NCBI GenBank assembly: GCA_902492655.1
Contig: CABUMF010000005.1
Location: forward strand, 1 to 64,000
DNA length: 64,000 nucleotides
Direction of reading: 5' to 3'
DNA from: an uncultured Eubacteriales bacterium
Lineage (GTDB): Bacteria > Bacillota > Clostridia > HGM11514
Shown: one piece after another, positions 7,570 to 16,922 of the stretch
Position numbering within the stretch: the stretch's first letter is position 1
How the letters are laid out: each line of letters begins with the position of its first letter
Position numbers and translations under genes: made by a program
Notes under the pieces: generated by a model
Told to the model about the DNA's origin: nothing
Databases searched by the model: none
What the model saw: only the letters and a program-made list of their open reading frames with translations

Positions 7570-9273
7570 TTACTCCTTTATCAATCTGTGTTTTTCCATA
7601 ATTTCTGCCAATTTTTCACCCTTGGGAAGCATTTTTACATCTTCCTTTTTCACAATTCTTAATACAAATACCGCCGCAAAATAAACAACGATTGCCACAG
7701 CCATGCCGATAAGTGTAATAAGAATAGAGCCCATTCTTCCGCCTGAAATAAAGGATGAGCATATTTTGTAGACGGCAACCGTCACAATACCCATGATTAC
7801 CGAAGCCACGCAAGGCTTAAACACGAATTCCTTTATGCTGAAGCGAAAGCCTGTTGTGCGCATGACTGAATATATGTTAAGTGCCGCAATCGTGAAGTAG
7901 CAAAGCAGGGTACTTACCGACGCACCCACAATGTTAAGCGACGGAATACTTATGAAAATAAAGCTTGCGATAATCTTTACGGCGGCGCCGATAATCATGT
8001 GAATAACCGGAAGCCAAACCTTTCCTGCCGCTTGAAGTATGGACGATGTAACCGAAACCAGCGTCACCCACACGATAGCAAAGGAAAGCACCTGTAGCAT
8101 AACGGCGGATGCGTCCGTTGCGTAGAGGGCGTTTAATATAGGTCTTGCAAGAACCGAAAGCCCTATAACGCAGGGAAGTGAAATAAGCAGCGTTATTCTT
8201 ATTGAAGAAGCGATAATCGTGTTTGCCTCACGGGAATCGTCAGCGGCAAATGCGGCTGAAAGAGCCGGAACAACGCAGGTTGCAATAGCCGTAATCATGG
8301 CAAGAGGAAGATTGTAAATTGTCATTGCGTAACCGCTGTATGAGCCGTAAAGCCAGTTTGCACCTGCCTTTGAAAGAACCCCCGATGATAAAAGAGAGTC
8401 GAACTCACCGTCTGTAACATACCCGGAAAACTGAGAAAATACGCTCTTTGCGGTTTCGGGGTCAAAGCTTATTTTCATAAGGATTTTTCGTATAAGCAGA
8501 GTGTCGGCAAAGGTGGTTATGCTGGAAACGCAAGCACCCACCGTAATCGGTACGGCAATCCACACAAGAGTTTTGAGAATTTTCCCGTAGGGCATGGCAT
8601 CGCCTTTAGGAAGGTCTGAAACCGTAAGCCTTCTTTTCCCGAGCATATACATTACGATAAGCAAAAGCGCACCTGCGATTGTACCTGCCGTAACGCCGAA
8701 TATAGCACCGCCTGCGGCAGCCTTTATACCCTCTGAAATAAAGAGGTAAGCCAAAAGCAGTCCCACAACCGGCTTGCCGGCGGCCTCAACAACCTCGGAA
8801 AGTGCGGTGGGGATCATATTTTGCATACCCTGAAAATAGCCTCTCAACCCTGCCATAACGGCAACAAAAACAAGCGCCGGAGCAATAATTCTTATGCACT
8901 GAGCAGTGCCCTCCGAGGCTTCCATAAATCCGGCGATGGGCTCGGCGAACAAAAGAAGCACAAGTGCACCGAGAAGCCCCAAAGCCGATATAAGAAGCAT
9001 CTCAACCTTGAAAATTCTTTTTGTATTTCTCGTATTTCCTATCGCAACATTTTCGGAAATCATTTTTGAAACCGCAATCGGCAAGCCTGCCGTTGCAATG
9101 ATAAACCCGAAAACATAGCTTTGATACGCCGAAGTGTACATACCCATGCCGTCCTCGTTGAGAACGTTTGCAAGAGGTATTTTGAACACAGCGCCGATAA
9201 TTTTCGTAACCAAATTGGCAATTACAAGAATAATTGCCCCCTGCAGAAATGTCTGTTTTTTAAGCTTACTCAA
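7570..9273 (-). CDS. MOP-superfamily lipid-linked saccharide flippase (SpoVB/YabM/MurJ-like)
   Basis: A polytopic membrane protein of the MviN/SpoVB branch that flips lipid-linked saccharides across the membrane. It has about 14 membrane segments. The N-terminal block KKQTFLQGAIILVIANLVTK and LNEDGMGMYTSAYQSY are typical of the SpoVB/YkvU/YabM group; later blocks include GLRGYFQGMQNMIPTALSEV. I place the start at the TTG at 9273 (567 residues), because AAAGGCGG lies just upstream and a TATAAT at 9306-9301 would put the transcript start near 9294, only a few bases from the upstream ATG at 9297. The lipid II flippase role is possible given the adjacent cell-wall cluster, but a polysaccharide flippase is equally likely. 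Confidence 0.8.
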   Translation of the reverse strand: MSKLKKQTFLQGAIILVIANLVTKIIGAVFKIPLANVLNEDGMGMYTSAYQSYVFGFIIATAGLPIAVSKMISENVAIGNTRNTKRIFKVEMLLISALGLLGALVLLLFAEPIAGFMEASEGTAQCIRIIAPALVFVAVMAGLRGYFQGMQNMIPTALSEVVEAAGKPVVGLLLAYLFISEGIKAAAGGAIFGVTAGTIAGALLLIVMYMLGKRRLTVSDLPKGDAMPYGKILKTLVWIAVPITVGACVSSITTFADTLLIRKILMKISFDPETAKSVFSQFSGYVTDGEFDSLLSSGVLSKAGANWLYGSYSGYAMTIYNLPLAMITAIATCVVPALSAAFAADDSREANTIIASSIRITLLISLPCVIGLSVLARPILNALYATDASAVMLQVLSFAIVWVTLVSVTSSILQAAGKVWLPVIHMIIGAAVKIIASFIFISIPSLNIVGASVSTLLCYFTIAALNIYSVMRTTGFRFSIKEFVFKPCVASVIMGIVTVAVYKICSSFISGGRMGSILITLIGMAVAIVVYFAAVFVLRIVKKEDVKMLPKGEKLAEIMEKHRLIKE

Positions 9274-9333
9274 ATCCGCACCGCCTTTCCCGAACATAAC
9301 ATTATATGACTAAAAAAATCAAAGCAGAACTAA

Positions 9334-9357
9334 AAGGGGTAATATTTCATACCCCTT
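9334..9357 (-). terminator. hairpin after ftsZ, possible terminator
   Basis: AAGGGGTA and TACCCCTT form an 8-bp stem around an 8-nt loop just after the ftsZ stop on the minus strand. The following T run is short (TTTTAG), so termination may be partial. Confidence 0.45.
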
Positions 9358-9373
9358 GTAAAAATTTGTCAAA

Positions 9374-10468
9374 TTACTTAAAACGAAGGAAATCGGGAAT
9401 ATCAATTCCGTCATCAACCTCATTTTTCGGAGCCTTGCTCAAAATCTCGTCCATGGTAGTTGTGAAGGGCTTTCCGTCAGAAGACATTGAAGAAGCGGAC
9501 GGAACCTTATCTTCAAAGCCCGTTGCAATAACCGTAACCTCGATTTCGTCCTTCATATCGTCCTTTGTCATTGCGCCCACGATGATGTTGGCATCGGGAG
9601 CAACGGCACTTCTAACGATAGAAGCTGCGGCGTCGATTTCCTGCAATGCAAAGTCCGCACCGCCGGCGATGTTGATGATAACCCTCTGAGCACCGTCGAT
9701 CGGGATTTCGATAAGAGGACTGGAGATAGCAATTTTAGCGGCTTCTTCAGCTCTGTTTTCGCCCTTTGCACGGCCTGTACCCATGTGAGCGTTGCCTGCG
9801 TCAAGCATTGTGGTCTTAACATCGGCAAAGTCGAGATTGATAAGCGCAGGAGTGATAATGAGCTCGATAATGCCCATAACGCCGTGTCTTAAAACCTCGT
9901 CACCCAAAGTAAAGGCTTCGTTTACGCCGGTATTTTTCTGAGAAATCTGAAGAAGCTTGTCATTTGGGATAACAATAATCGTATCCACGCATTTTTTAAG
10001 CTCCTCGATACCTGCTTCGGCATTTTTTGCTCTTACCTTGCCTTCAAAGCTGAAGGGTTTGGTTACAACCGCAACGGTCAGAATCCCCATATCTCTTGCT
10101 ATGGAAGCAACAACCGGAGCTGCGCCCGTTCCCGTACCTCCACCCATTCCGGCGGTAATGAAAATCATGTCCGCACCGGAAAGAGCAGCCGCAATGTCCT
10201 CACGGCTTTCTTCTGCGGCATCCTTGCCGATTTCGGGCTTTGCGCCTGCGCCGAGCCCCTTGGTCAGTTTTTCGCCGATCTGAATTTTCTGAGCGGCGAT
10301 AGATTTTTTGAGTGCCTGATTATCCGTGTTGACAACAATAAAATCAACACATTCCACTCCGTTTTCGATCATACGGTTGACAGCGTTGTTACCGCCGCCG
10401 CCCACTCCGACAACCTTGATTTTCGCAAAATCATCGGAAATAGTATCAATAGTGTCCACTTTTACCAT
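9374..10468 (-). CDS. ftsZ: cell division GTPase FtsZ
   Basis: FtsZ polymerises at mid-cell into the cytokinetic ring. The tubulin-like core carries VVGVGGGGNNAVNRM (residues 19-33), the GTP-binding GGGTGTG at residues 109-115, and the T7-loop region NLDFADVKTTM. The C-terminal linker is short, and the last residues GIDIPDFLRFK are the conserved C-terminal peptide that binds membrane anchors. Total length is 364 residues, normal. It is the last gene of the dcw cluster, 33 bp after sbp. FtsA, the usual anchor encoded at this position, is absent here, so the ring must rely on SepF or an FtsA encoded elsewhere. GGGGAG precedes the ATG at 10468. Confidence 0.97.
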   Translation of the reverse strand: MVKVDTIDTISDDFAKIKVVGVGGGGNNAVNRMIENGVECVDFIVVNTDNQALKKSIAAQKIQIGEKLTKGLGAGAKPEIGKDAAEESREDIAAALSGADMIFITAGMGGGTGTGAAPVVASIARDMGILTVAVVTKPFSFEGKVRAKNAEAGIEELKKCVDTIIVIPNDKLLQISQKNTGVNEAFTLGDEVLRHGVMGIIELIITPALINLDFADVKTTMLDAGNAHMGTGRAKGENRAEEAAKIAISSPLIEIPIDGAQRVIINIAGGADFALQEIDAAASIVRSAVAPDANIIVGAMTKDDMKDEIEVTVIATGFEDKVPSASSMSSDGKPFTTTMDEILSKAPKNEVDDGIDIPDFLRFK

Positions 10469-10501
10469 CAGTAAACTCCCCTTTGCAAAAGTTTTACGGT
10501 T

Positions 10502-10843
10502 TTATCCATTGTTTTTATGTCCGGTATAATAATTAAAAATATCATAACAGCCCTTGAAAACTGCCGCCACGAACAAAATAACACATACCGTATATATATC
10601 CAAATCCAGCTTTTTGCCGATAAATGCGGCGCCCACAGCAATAACAGCCGTGATAATGAAGCCGGAAATAAATATCTTGATATTAAGTGTTTTTTTAAGC
10701 CTTGCGTTTACGGAAAAAACCGTAAACATCAATATGTCAAGAACTATTAATCCGAAGGACTGCATAAGCCCCTGCGGAATAACAATCGGTAGAAAAAGTG
10801 CAAGACAAACGCCCAAAACAAGTGCCAGAATACAAATTAACAT
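10502..10843 (-). CDS. sbp: small basic membrane protein (Sbp, DUF1290)
   Basis: A 113-residue protein with three or four hydrophobic segments, matching the small basic protein family encoded beside ftsZ in many Firmicutes. Recognisable parts are the N-terminal LALVLGVCLALFLPIVIP, then LDILMFTVFSVNARLKKTLN and the C-terminal VAAVFKGCYDIFNYYTG. Its role in division is not established. It overlaps the DUF881 stop (TAATG), showing translational coupling. Confidence 0.85.
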   Translation of the reverse strand: MLICILALVLGVCLALFLPIVIPQGLMQSFGLIVLDILMFTVFSVNARLKKTLNIKIFISGFIITAVIAVGAAFIGKKLDLDIYTVCVILFVAAVFKGCYDIFNYYTGHKNNG

Positions 10844-11583
10844 TATTCAACCTCCGTCCCGGCCGCCTTGGCGTATTTATTGCTGATATTCCCCGCATAA
10901 GCCGGAATATCAATTTCGTTTTCCTTTACGACATCAATTTCGAGATAATCGTCGAGCGAGTCAATAACACCGTCCTTCATTTTGAGAGCTCCCAGAAGAT
11001 TGTCCGGATTTCCGATTGCTTTTATCTCATACGGAACCGAATATCTCCTGTTGTTGACGCTCACGGTAGAGCCTGCACAACGGATTTCGCTTGTTGCAAT
11101 CAGCCTTTCGTCATTGACGGAAATAGCCTCGGCATCGGCGTCCCTCAGCTCGTTTATGATCCTGAGCAAATCCTCCTGATGAACCACAAAGAGATTTACT
11201 CCCTCGGAGGAAACGGTTTTATCCGTACGCTTGTCCGAAACGGTTACAATAACTCCGGGGCCTGTCACATCGCAAAGTCCCGCAGCCATTTTTGCATCCT
11301 CAAGCTGCTTTGAAAGAACCTCCGCATAGCCGTCAGAATCGCTCGCCTTTAATTTATACTCCTCAATGTCGCCTGCATATGAGGCAAGCTGTTTGTTAAG
11401 ACGCTCGTTGATATTTTTTTGTGTTTCAAGCTCCGCCTGAATATGCTTGAAGTAAGCCTCGCCCGAAACCTCATTGCTTTCGGATTTACCGTTTATGCCG
11501 ACACTTCGCATCTGAACCGTACCGGAAAACCCGAGAATAAAGCACAAAGCCGCAATAAAGCAAATTTCTTTTGAAACTCTCAT
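10843..11583 (-). CDS. DUF881 family protein (YlxW/YlxX-like)
   Basis: A 246-residue protein with an N-terminal membrane segment (residues 7-24), a coiled-coil-like stretch (about 40-90, HIQAELETQKNINERLNKQL) and a DUF881 domain: GLCDVTGPGVIVTVSD, LLRIINELRDADAEAISVN and GNPDNLLGALKMKDG. Bacillus carries two such genes at this place (ylxW, ylxX); here there is one. The start overlaps divIB by 4 bp (ATGA). Function is unknown; the extracytoplasmic domain and position suggest a role in the division complex. Confidence 0.85.
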   Translation of the reverse strand: MRVSKEICFIAALCFILGFSGTVQMRSVGINGKSESNEVSGEAYFKHIQAELETQKNINERLNKQLASYAGDIEEYKLKASDSDGYAEVLSKQLEDAKMAAGLCDVTGPGVIVTVSDKRTDKTVSSEGVNLFVVHQEDLLRIINELRDADAEAISVNDERLIATSEIRCAGSTVSVNNRRYSVPYEIKAIGNPDNLLGALKMKDGVIDSLDDYLEIDVVKENEIDIPAYAGNISNKYAKAAGTEVE

Positions 11584-12431
11584 TCAGCATTCTCCGAACC
11601 ATCAAAATTTTCGTTATCTTCGTCATCCGAAGTCTCATCATCGAAAGCATCATCTGAAAGAGTGATGTCTTCCGGTCTGTAAACGGGGTCTGAACCGCTG
11701 AAATCAATAATACCGGTATCCTTTCCTTCCCCGTCGAGCTTTGCGACGATTTCCGCAAGGAAGCTGAGCTTGTATGAAAGCTCGCTTTTATCCTTTACGT
11801 TCGCAATCATTTTACCGTTATTAAGAGTAAGAGTTATGTTATCCTGATCCTTAAGATTAATTTCAACAATTCTGTCCGACAGACTGCTCTTTGAAATCTC
11901 CGACAGAATGGTGGAAATAAGCTCGAGCTTGTCTTCATCCTCTTTTGAAGGTTTAAGCTTTTTTTGCCCGTCAATGGTAACAGAAACACCCGTAATTTCG
12001 GGATATTCTCCGTTTTCCACATCCATTTCCTCCAGAACGGAGCAATGGCTGTCGATAAGTATAAATCTCCCGTCCGCATAAGGGATTATGGCGCAGGGCT
12101 TGTTTTCCTCGACCACAATGCTTACGCCGTTCGGAAAAACTCTTTTGATTTTTGCGGAATGAATATAGCTTTCGGCGTTAAGATTGTCAATAACATCTGA
12201 AAGCTTCATGGAAAAAGTATTCATCCCCACAGAAATACCGGACACTTTAGTTATATATTCGTCATCAAGATGTTGATTTCCTTCAATATTAATATATTTT
12301 ATCTTAAAATACGGTGTAAAAGCCACAACTGCGACACACAAAAGCAGCAAAACCGTCACAACAAAAGCGGTTTTACGATGCCCGTTGCGTCTTTTAGCAC
12401 CACCGTATTTAGTTTTCTTTTGTCTGTTCAA
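11580..12431 (-). CDS. divIB: cell division protein DivIB/FtsQ
   Basis: DivIB (FtsQ) bridges cytoplasmic and periplasmic division proteins and binds FtsL and the division PBP. The 283 residues show a basic cytoplasmic tail, one membrane segment (about residues 22-42), and the POTRA domain beginning YFKIKYINIEGNQHLDDEYI, followed by RVFPNGVSIVVEENKPCAII and an FtsQ beta domain. The C-terminal tail after about residue 255 is very acidic (DDETSDDEDNENFDGSE). It lies 3 bp after murA. Confidence 0.9.
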   Translation of the reverse strand: MNRQKKTKYGGAKRRNGHRKTAFVVTVLLLLCVAVVAFTPYFKIKYINIEGNQHLDDEYITKVSGISVGMNTFSMKLSDVIDNLNAESYIHSAKIKRVFPNGVSIVVEENKPCAIIPYADGRFILIDSHCSVLEEMDVENGEYPEITGVSVTIDGQKKLKPSKEDEDKLELISTILSEISKSSLSDRIVEINLKDQDNITLTLNNGKMIANVKDKSELSYKLSFLAEIVAKLDGEGKDTGIIDFSGSDPVYRPEDITLSDDAFDDETSDDEDNENFDGSENAE

Positions 12432-12434
12432 AGC

Positions 12435-13691
12435 TCAGTCATCCTCCCGGCTTATGTCCGCACCCAAAAGTGCGAAATCACGAACAATATTTTCATAGCC
12501 CCTGTCGATATGGCAAATTCTGTTTATTTCGGTTGTACCCTCCGCAGAAAGAGCCGCAACGCAAAGAGCGGCGCCGCCACGCAAATCGGTACAAGAAACC
12601 TTAGCTCCGAAAAGCTTTTTCACGCCGTAGATAACGGCGGTTCTGTCGTTTACAACGATTTTTGCGCCCATTCTCGAAAGCTCGGGCACGTGTTTAAATC
12701 TGCTTTCAAAAATATTCTCGGTCATAACGCTTGTTCCGTCAGCGGTTGCAAGAGCCGCCATGACAACCGCCTGAGCATCCGTCGGAAACCCGGGATAAGG
12801 CCCTGTTGAAATCTTTGAAGAAGCGTTAAGCCTTTTTTGTGCCTTGATAACAAGGCTATTTTCGCTTTCCGATATTCTTGCTCCGCATTCGGAAAGCGTT
12901 GCCGCAACGGCTTCTATGTGGGGATAAAATATTCCCTTAAGCTCAGCATTTCCACCTGCGGCACAAACAGCCGACATATAGCTTGCCGCAACGATTCTGT
13001 CGGGCAAAACTGAGTATTCGGTGTTATGAAGCTCCTTTACGCCCGAAATTACTATGGTAGAGCTGCCTGCCCCCAAAACCCTCGCACCCATGGAATTGAG
13101 AAAGGATGCAAGATCGCATATTTCAGGCTCCTTTGCGGCGTTGTTTATAACGGTATCACCGTCGGAGAAAACCGATGCAAGCATTATGTTTTCCGTCGCC
13201 CCAACGCTTGGAGTGTCAAGATGTATTTTTGAGCCGCCTTTGCACTTACCCTTACAGATAATTCTGCCGTGAACCTCCGAAACATCCGTCCCCATTGAGC
13301 GAAATGCCTTAATATGAAGATCAACCGGTCTTGCGCCGAGCTCGCATCCGCCGGGGCGTGAAATCTCCGCCTCGCCGAAACGGGCAAGCAGGCTTCCGCA
13401 AAAAATTACGGAAGACCGCATTTTAAGCATAAGCTCATCGGGTATCGAAAAGCACTCCGCACAGGAGGAATCCACCGTCAAGGTATCGCCCTCACGCAGA
13501 ACCCCACAGCCTATAAACTTAAGTATCTCAACTGCGGCGTCAACATCCGAAAGGTTCGGGCAGTTGTGAATAACGCACTCTCCCCGATTAAGTACCGATG
13601 CCGCCAATATGGGAAGGACAGCATTTTTGGAGCCTTGTATGAAAACGCTTCCGTCAAGCCTTCTGCCACCGCAAATTTTAATCAAACTCAT
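12435..13691 (-). CDS. murA: UDP-N-acetylglucosamine 1-carboxyvinyltransferase MurA
   Basis: MurA transfers enolpyruvate from PEP to UDP-GlcNAc, the first committed step of peptidoglycan synthesis. The 418-residue protein has the N-terminal KICGGRRLDGSVFIQGSKNA (with the KN pair of the active site) and PGGCELGARPVDLHIKAF near residue 115, which carries the catalytic cysteine targeted by fosfomycin. DRGYENIVRDFALLGADI closes it. The start is the ATG at 13691, 7 nt after GGAGGTG, rather than the ORF's first codon at 13712. The copy sits between murG and divIB, where Bacillus carries murB. Confidence 0.95.
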   Translation of the reverse strand: MSLIKICGGRRLDGSVFIQGSKNAVLPILAASVLNRGECVIHNCPNLSDVDAAVEILKFIGCGVLREGDTLTVDSSCAECFSIPDELMLKMRSSVIFCGSLLARFGEAEISRPGGCELGARPVDLHIKAFRSMGTDVSEVHGRIICKGKCKGGSKIHLDTPSVGATENIMLASVFSDGDTVINNAAKEPEICDLASFLNSMGARVLGAGSSTIVISGVKELHNTEYSVLPDRIVAASYMSAVCAAGGNAELKGIFYPHIEAVAATLSECGARISESENSLVIKAQKRLNASSKISTGPYPGFPTDAQAVVMAALATADGTSVMTENIFESRFKHVPELSRMGAKIVVNDRTAVIYGVKKLFGAKVSCTDLRGGAALCVAALSAEGTTEINRICHIDRGYENIVRDFALLGADISREDD

Positions 13692-13736
13692 AAAAGCACC
13701 TCCGCACATCATATTATGCGGAAAATACTTTTTATG

Positions 13737-14825
13737 TTAAAGGGTATTCATAACCGTATTGTAAATAATTTCCGTTGCGTTTGTTATGCCCGCCTTTTTT
13801 GAATTTTCAGCCATGATTTTTATTTCATCGGGCTTTTCGATAAGAGAATTTACCGCATCCGAAAGTGAGTCCCCCGAAAGTTCGCTTTCGGGAAGAACCA
13901 ACGCCGCACCGACCTTTTCCAAAGAGCGTGCATTGAATTCCTGGTGATTGTGTGCAACATTCGGAGAAGGAATAAGAATAGCGGATTTGCCGACAGCGGA
14001 AAGCTCGCTTACAGTCATTGCGCCCGAACGGGAAATAACAATATCCGCCGCCGCCATACATTCTCCCATGTTATATATATAAGGAACAATACGCAAATTC
14101 GGAAATTCCGCAACCGTACCGAGTTTTTCGGAAACCCTTTCAAATTCTCTTTTACCGGTTGCCAGCATGAGCTGATATTTACCCTGCGATGCGGTTTTTG
14201 CCAAAAAATCGCACACCGCATCATTTATTTTCATTGCACCGAGACTTCCTCCGTAAGCCAAAATCAAAGGACGCTCGTCAAAACCGAGATTTTTTCGTGC
14301 GTCATCACGGTTGAATTTCAGAATATCACCGAAAATAGGATTTCCGCTGAGTACGAGATTCTTTTTATCAAGATACTTGTCTGTTTCGGAAAAGCTTGTG
14401 AAAACGATGTCCGAAAACCTTGCAAGGATTTTAACCGTAACTCCCGGGATAACATTCTGCTCATGAACAAAGGTCTTTATACCAAGCCTCGAAGCGGCAT
14501 ACACAACAGGACCGCACACATAGCCGCCCGTTCCGATAACAGCGTCCGGCTTAAACTCCTTCAGTATCTTTTTAGACTGGGAATATCCCTTGAACATTTT
14601 CTGAACCGTTTTGAAGGTGTCCGCACAAAGCTTTCTTTTAAAGCCCGAAACCTCGATAAATTTAATGTCAAACCCGGCCTTGGGGATAAGCTCCCCCTCA
14701 AGCCCGTGGGTTGTTCCCACGAACAGGATTTCGCAATCGGGCTGCATTTCACGAAAATACTTGGCTATTGCAATTCCGGGGTTAATGTGACCGCCGGTTC
14801 CACCGCCGGAAATCAGAATTTTCAT
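13737..14825 (-). CDS. murG: lipid II synthase MurG
   Basis: MurG adds GlcNAc from UDP-GlcNAc to lipid I at the inner membrane face, making lipid II. The 362 residues show the glycine-rich ISGGGTGGHINPGIAIAKYF at the N-terminus, HEQNVIPGVTVKIL, and the C-terminal donor site with SRSGAMTVSELSAVGKSAIL and PSPNVAHNHQEFNARSL. All are family signatures and the length is normal. It follows ftsW with a 15-bp gap. Confidence 0.96.
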   Translation of the reverse strand: MKILISGGGTGGHINPGIAIAKYFREMQPDCEILFVGTTHGLEGELIPKAGFDIKFIEVSGFKRKLCADTFKTVQKMFKGYSQSKKILKEFKPDAVIGTGGYVCGPVVYAASRLGIKTFVHEQNVIPGVTVKILARFSDIVFTSFSETDKYLDKKNLVLSGNPIFGDILKFNRDDARKNLGFDERPLILAYGGSLGAMKINDAVCDFLAKTASQGKYQLMLATGKREFERVSEKLGTVAEFPNLRIVPYIYNMGECMAAADIVISRSGAMTVSELSAVGKSAILIPSPNVAHNHQEFNARSLEKVGAALVLPESELSGDSLSDAVNSLIEKPDEIKIMAENSKKAGITNATEIIYNTVMNTL

Positions 14826-14840
14826 CAGATAAAAGCTCCT

Positions 14841-15965
14841 TTATAATTTCTTACACTGTCTTGAAACATTAAGCAGAATACCAATACCGGCAAGCAAGAA
14901 CACCATTGAAGAACCGCCTGCGGAGAAAAGAGGAAGCTGCATACCCGTAACAGGCATTGACGATGTGACAACCGCAATGTTAACGATAACCTGGAGTGCC
15001 ACCAACATGGTAACACCGAATGCAAGGTATCGACCGAAGCTGTCGGGCGCACGCAGTGCAATGTTGATTCCTCTGTAAATAAATATCACAAACAGTATTA
15101 TAACCGACAGCGCACCTATAAATCCAAGTTCCTCGCACACTATGGAGAAAATAAAGTCGTTCTGAGGTTCGGGTATGTAAAGATACTTCTGACGGCTCCT
15201 TCCGAGGCCGAGCCCGAAAAGCCCTCCCGAGCCTATGGCGTAGAGGGACTGAACAATCTGCCAGCCGTCGCCCATTTTATCCTGAAATGGGTCAAGGAAG
15301 GTCGTAAGTCTTTTCATACGGTACGGAGTAAACACTGTAGCGATAAAAGCGAGCAGACCTGCGCCTATTCCGCCGCCGATAAACCATTTCATGGGAAGCC
15401 CTGCGATAAACATAAGCAAAATGCAAACAGCCGCAATGACCGTCGTACCCGAAAGGTGATTTTCAAGTAAAACAAGGAGGCAAATTATGCCGATGTTTAT
15501 AACATATATACCCGCTTCCTTGAGCGATTTTTTGATTTTCCCCCTGTCAAGCGAGAGCTTGAAGGATATAAAAACAATCATGGTGATTTTTGCAAGCTCC
15601 GAGGGCTGAAAAGAAATCGGGCCTATACCGAGCCATCTTTTTGCGCCCTTGGATTCCGTTCCAACAACCAGAACCGCAAGCAAAATGACAATAGTGCCGA
15701 CAAACATGATATTGGCGAATTTTCCGAGCTTATGGTAATCAAAGCGTGACAGAAACCACATTACAAGCAAGCCGCCGGCGGCCATAATGCCTTGATTTTT
15801 CAAATAATAATAGCTGTCGCCCATTGTATCTGCGGCACTTGCCGAGCTCGCCGAAAAAACCATAACCAAGCCAAAAAGCAAAATTATGATTATATCGGCA
15901 AGAAGGTAATAATCCACATCGCCCACAGCGCCGGGAGTTTTCATTTTTTTGAACTTAGACGGCAA
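14841..15965 (-). CDS. ftsW: SEDS glycosyltransferase FtsW
   Basis: FtsW is the division-specific SEDS polymerase that joins lipid II into glycan strands with its partner PBP. The 374-residue protein has ten hydrophobic segments, with GAKRWLGIGPISFQPSELAK (the RWL and PSE motifs) around residues 107-126 and, further on, NHLSGTTVIAAVC, NDFIFSIVCEELGFIGA and the C-terminal MPVTGMQLPLFSAGGSSM. The charged N-terminus MPSKFKKMKT precedes the first segment. It lies between mraY and murG; murD, often found in this gap, is not present. Confidence 0.94.
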   Translation of the reverse strand: MPSKFKKMKTPGAVGDVDYYLLADIIIILLFGLVMVFSASSASAADTMGDSYYYLKNQGIMAAGGLLVMWFLSRFDYHKLGKFANIMFVGTIVILLAVLVVGTESKGAKRWLGIGPISFQPSELAKITMIVFISFKLSLDRGKIKKSLKEAGIYVINIGIICLLVLLENHLSGTTVIAAVCILLMFIAGLPMKWFIGGGIGAGLLAFIATVFTPYRMKRLTTFLDPFQDKMGDGWQIVQSLYAIGSGGLFGLGLGRSRQKYLYIPEPQNDFIFSIVCEELGFIGALSVIILFVIFIYRGINIALRAPDSFGRYLAFGVTMLVALQVIVNIAVVTSSMPVTGMQLPLFSAGGSSMVFLLAGIGILLNVSRQCKKL

Positions 15966-15977
15966 AATGCCTCACCC

Positions 15978-16922
15978 CTATAATCCAAAGTACGCAACAA
16001 CGCACATAATAAGTGTAACGGTAACAAAAACAATGTCTATTTTATTTTCCTTCCAACCGCACATTTCAAAGTGATGATGAATGGGACTCATTCTGAAAAG
16101 GCGTTTGCCTGTCTTTTTGAAGTAAGCAACCTGCAGAATGACCGAAAGCGTTTCGCAAAAGAAAACAAGACCGCATATAATAAGGATAATCGGCTGACCT
16201 AATGCAAGGGCGACAGAGCTTATAATGCCGCCCAAAAACAGAGAGCCGGTATCACCCATGAAAACCCTAGCGGGGTTTTTGTTGAAAAGAAAGAAGGCGA
16301 AAACCGCGCCAACAACCGTAAAGCACAAAACAGAAAGACCGCTTTGTGAATAAACCGTTGCGGCAATACCCAAAAAGCAAAGCACGACAATGCTGACAGA
16401 AGAAGCCAGCCCGTCAATGCCGTCGGTAAGATTTACGCTGTTGACGCACCCCAGCATAACGAATGCCGCAAAGGGATAATAAAAATAATATAAGTCCACA
16501 TTGCCGCCGAAGGGAATTAAAATCTTAGTTTCACCGCCGAGATAGAACGCCGATGCTGCAATAAAGAACACCGTAACGGCAATCTGAAGCAAAAACTTCT
16601 GCTTTGAAGTAAGCCCCAGATTTCTTTTTTTGACCACCTTTATATAATCGTCAATAAATCCTACCGCACAAAAGCCCACAGCCGAAAGAAGGCAAATTAT
16701 GCTCCTTGCGTCACGAAGGAGAAAGCAGGATAAAACGATAATCGGGATAATGAAAATAAATCCGCCCATCGTCGGAGTTCCGCTTTTTTTCTTGTGCCAG
16801 CTCGGGCCGATTTCCCTTATGCTCTGACCGAATTTAATGCTTATAAGATATTTTATTGCAAACGGAGCAATGGCAACGGCAAAAACAAAAGCCGCAAGCA
16901 GACCTGCCACAGAAAGCTTCAT
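15978..16922 (-). CDS. mraY: phospho-N-acetylmuramoyl-pentapeptide-transferase MraY
   Basis: MraY transfers phospho-MurNAc-pentapeptide to undecaprenyl phosphate, forming lipid I. The 314-residue polytopic protein shows SWHKKKSGTPTMGGFIFII near residue 42, GFIDDYIKVVKKRNLGLTSK with the catalytic DD, NLTDGIDGLASSVS, FMGDTGSLFLGG and the C-terminal HHHFEMCGWKENKIDI. It overlaps the stop of murF by 4 bp. Confidence 0.97.
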   Translation of the reverse strand: MKLSVAGLLAAFVFAVAIAPFAIKYLISIKFGQSIREIGPSWHKKKSGTPTMGGFIFIIPIIVLSCFLLRDARSIICLLSAVGFCAVGFIDDYIKVVKKRNLGLTSKQKFLLQIAVTVFFIAASAFYLGGETKILIPFGGNVDLYYFYYPFAAFVMLGCVNSVNLTDGIDGLASSVSIVVLCFLGIAATVYSQSGLSVLCFTVVGAVFAFFLFNKNPARVFMGDTGSLFLGGIISSVALALGQPIILIICGLVFFCETLSVILQVAYFKKTGKRLFRMSPIHHHFEMCGWKENKIDIVFVTVTLIMCVVAYFGL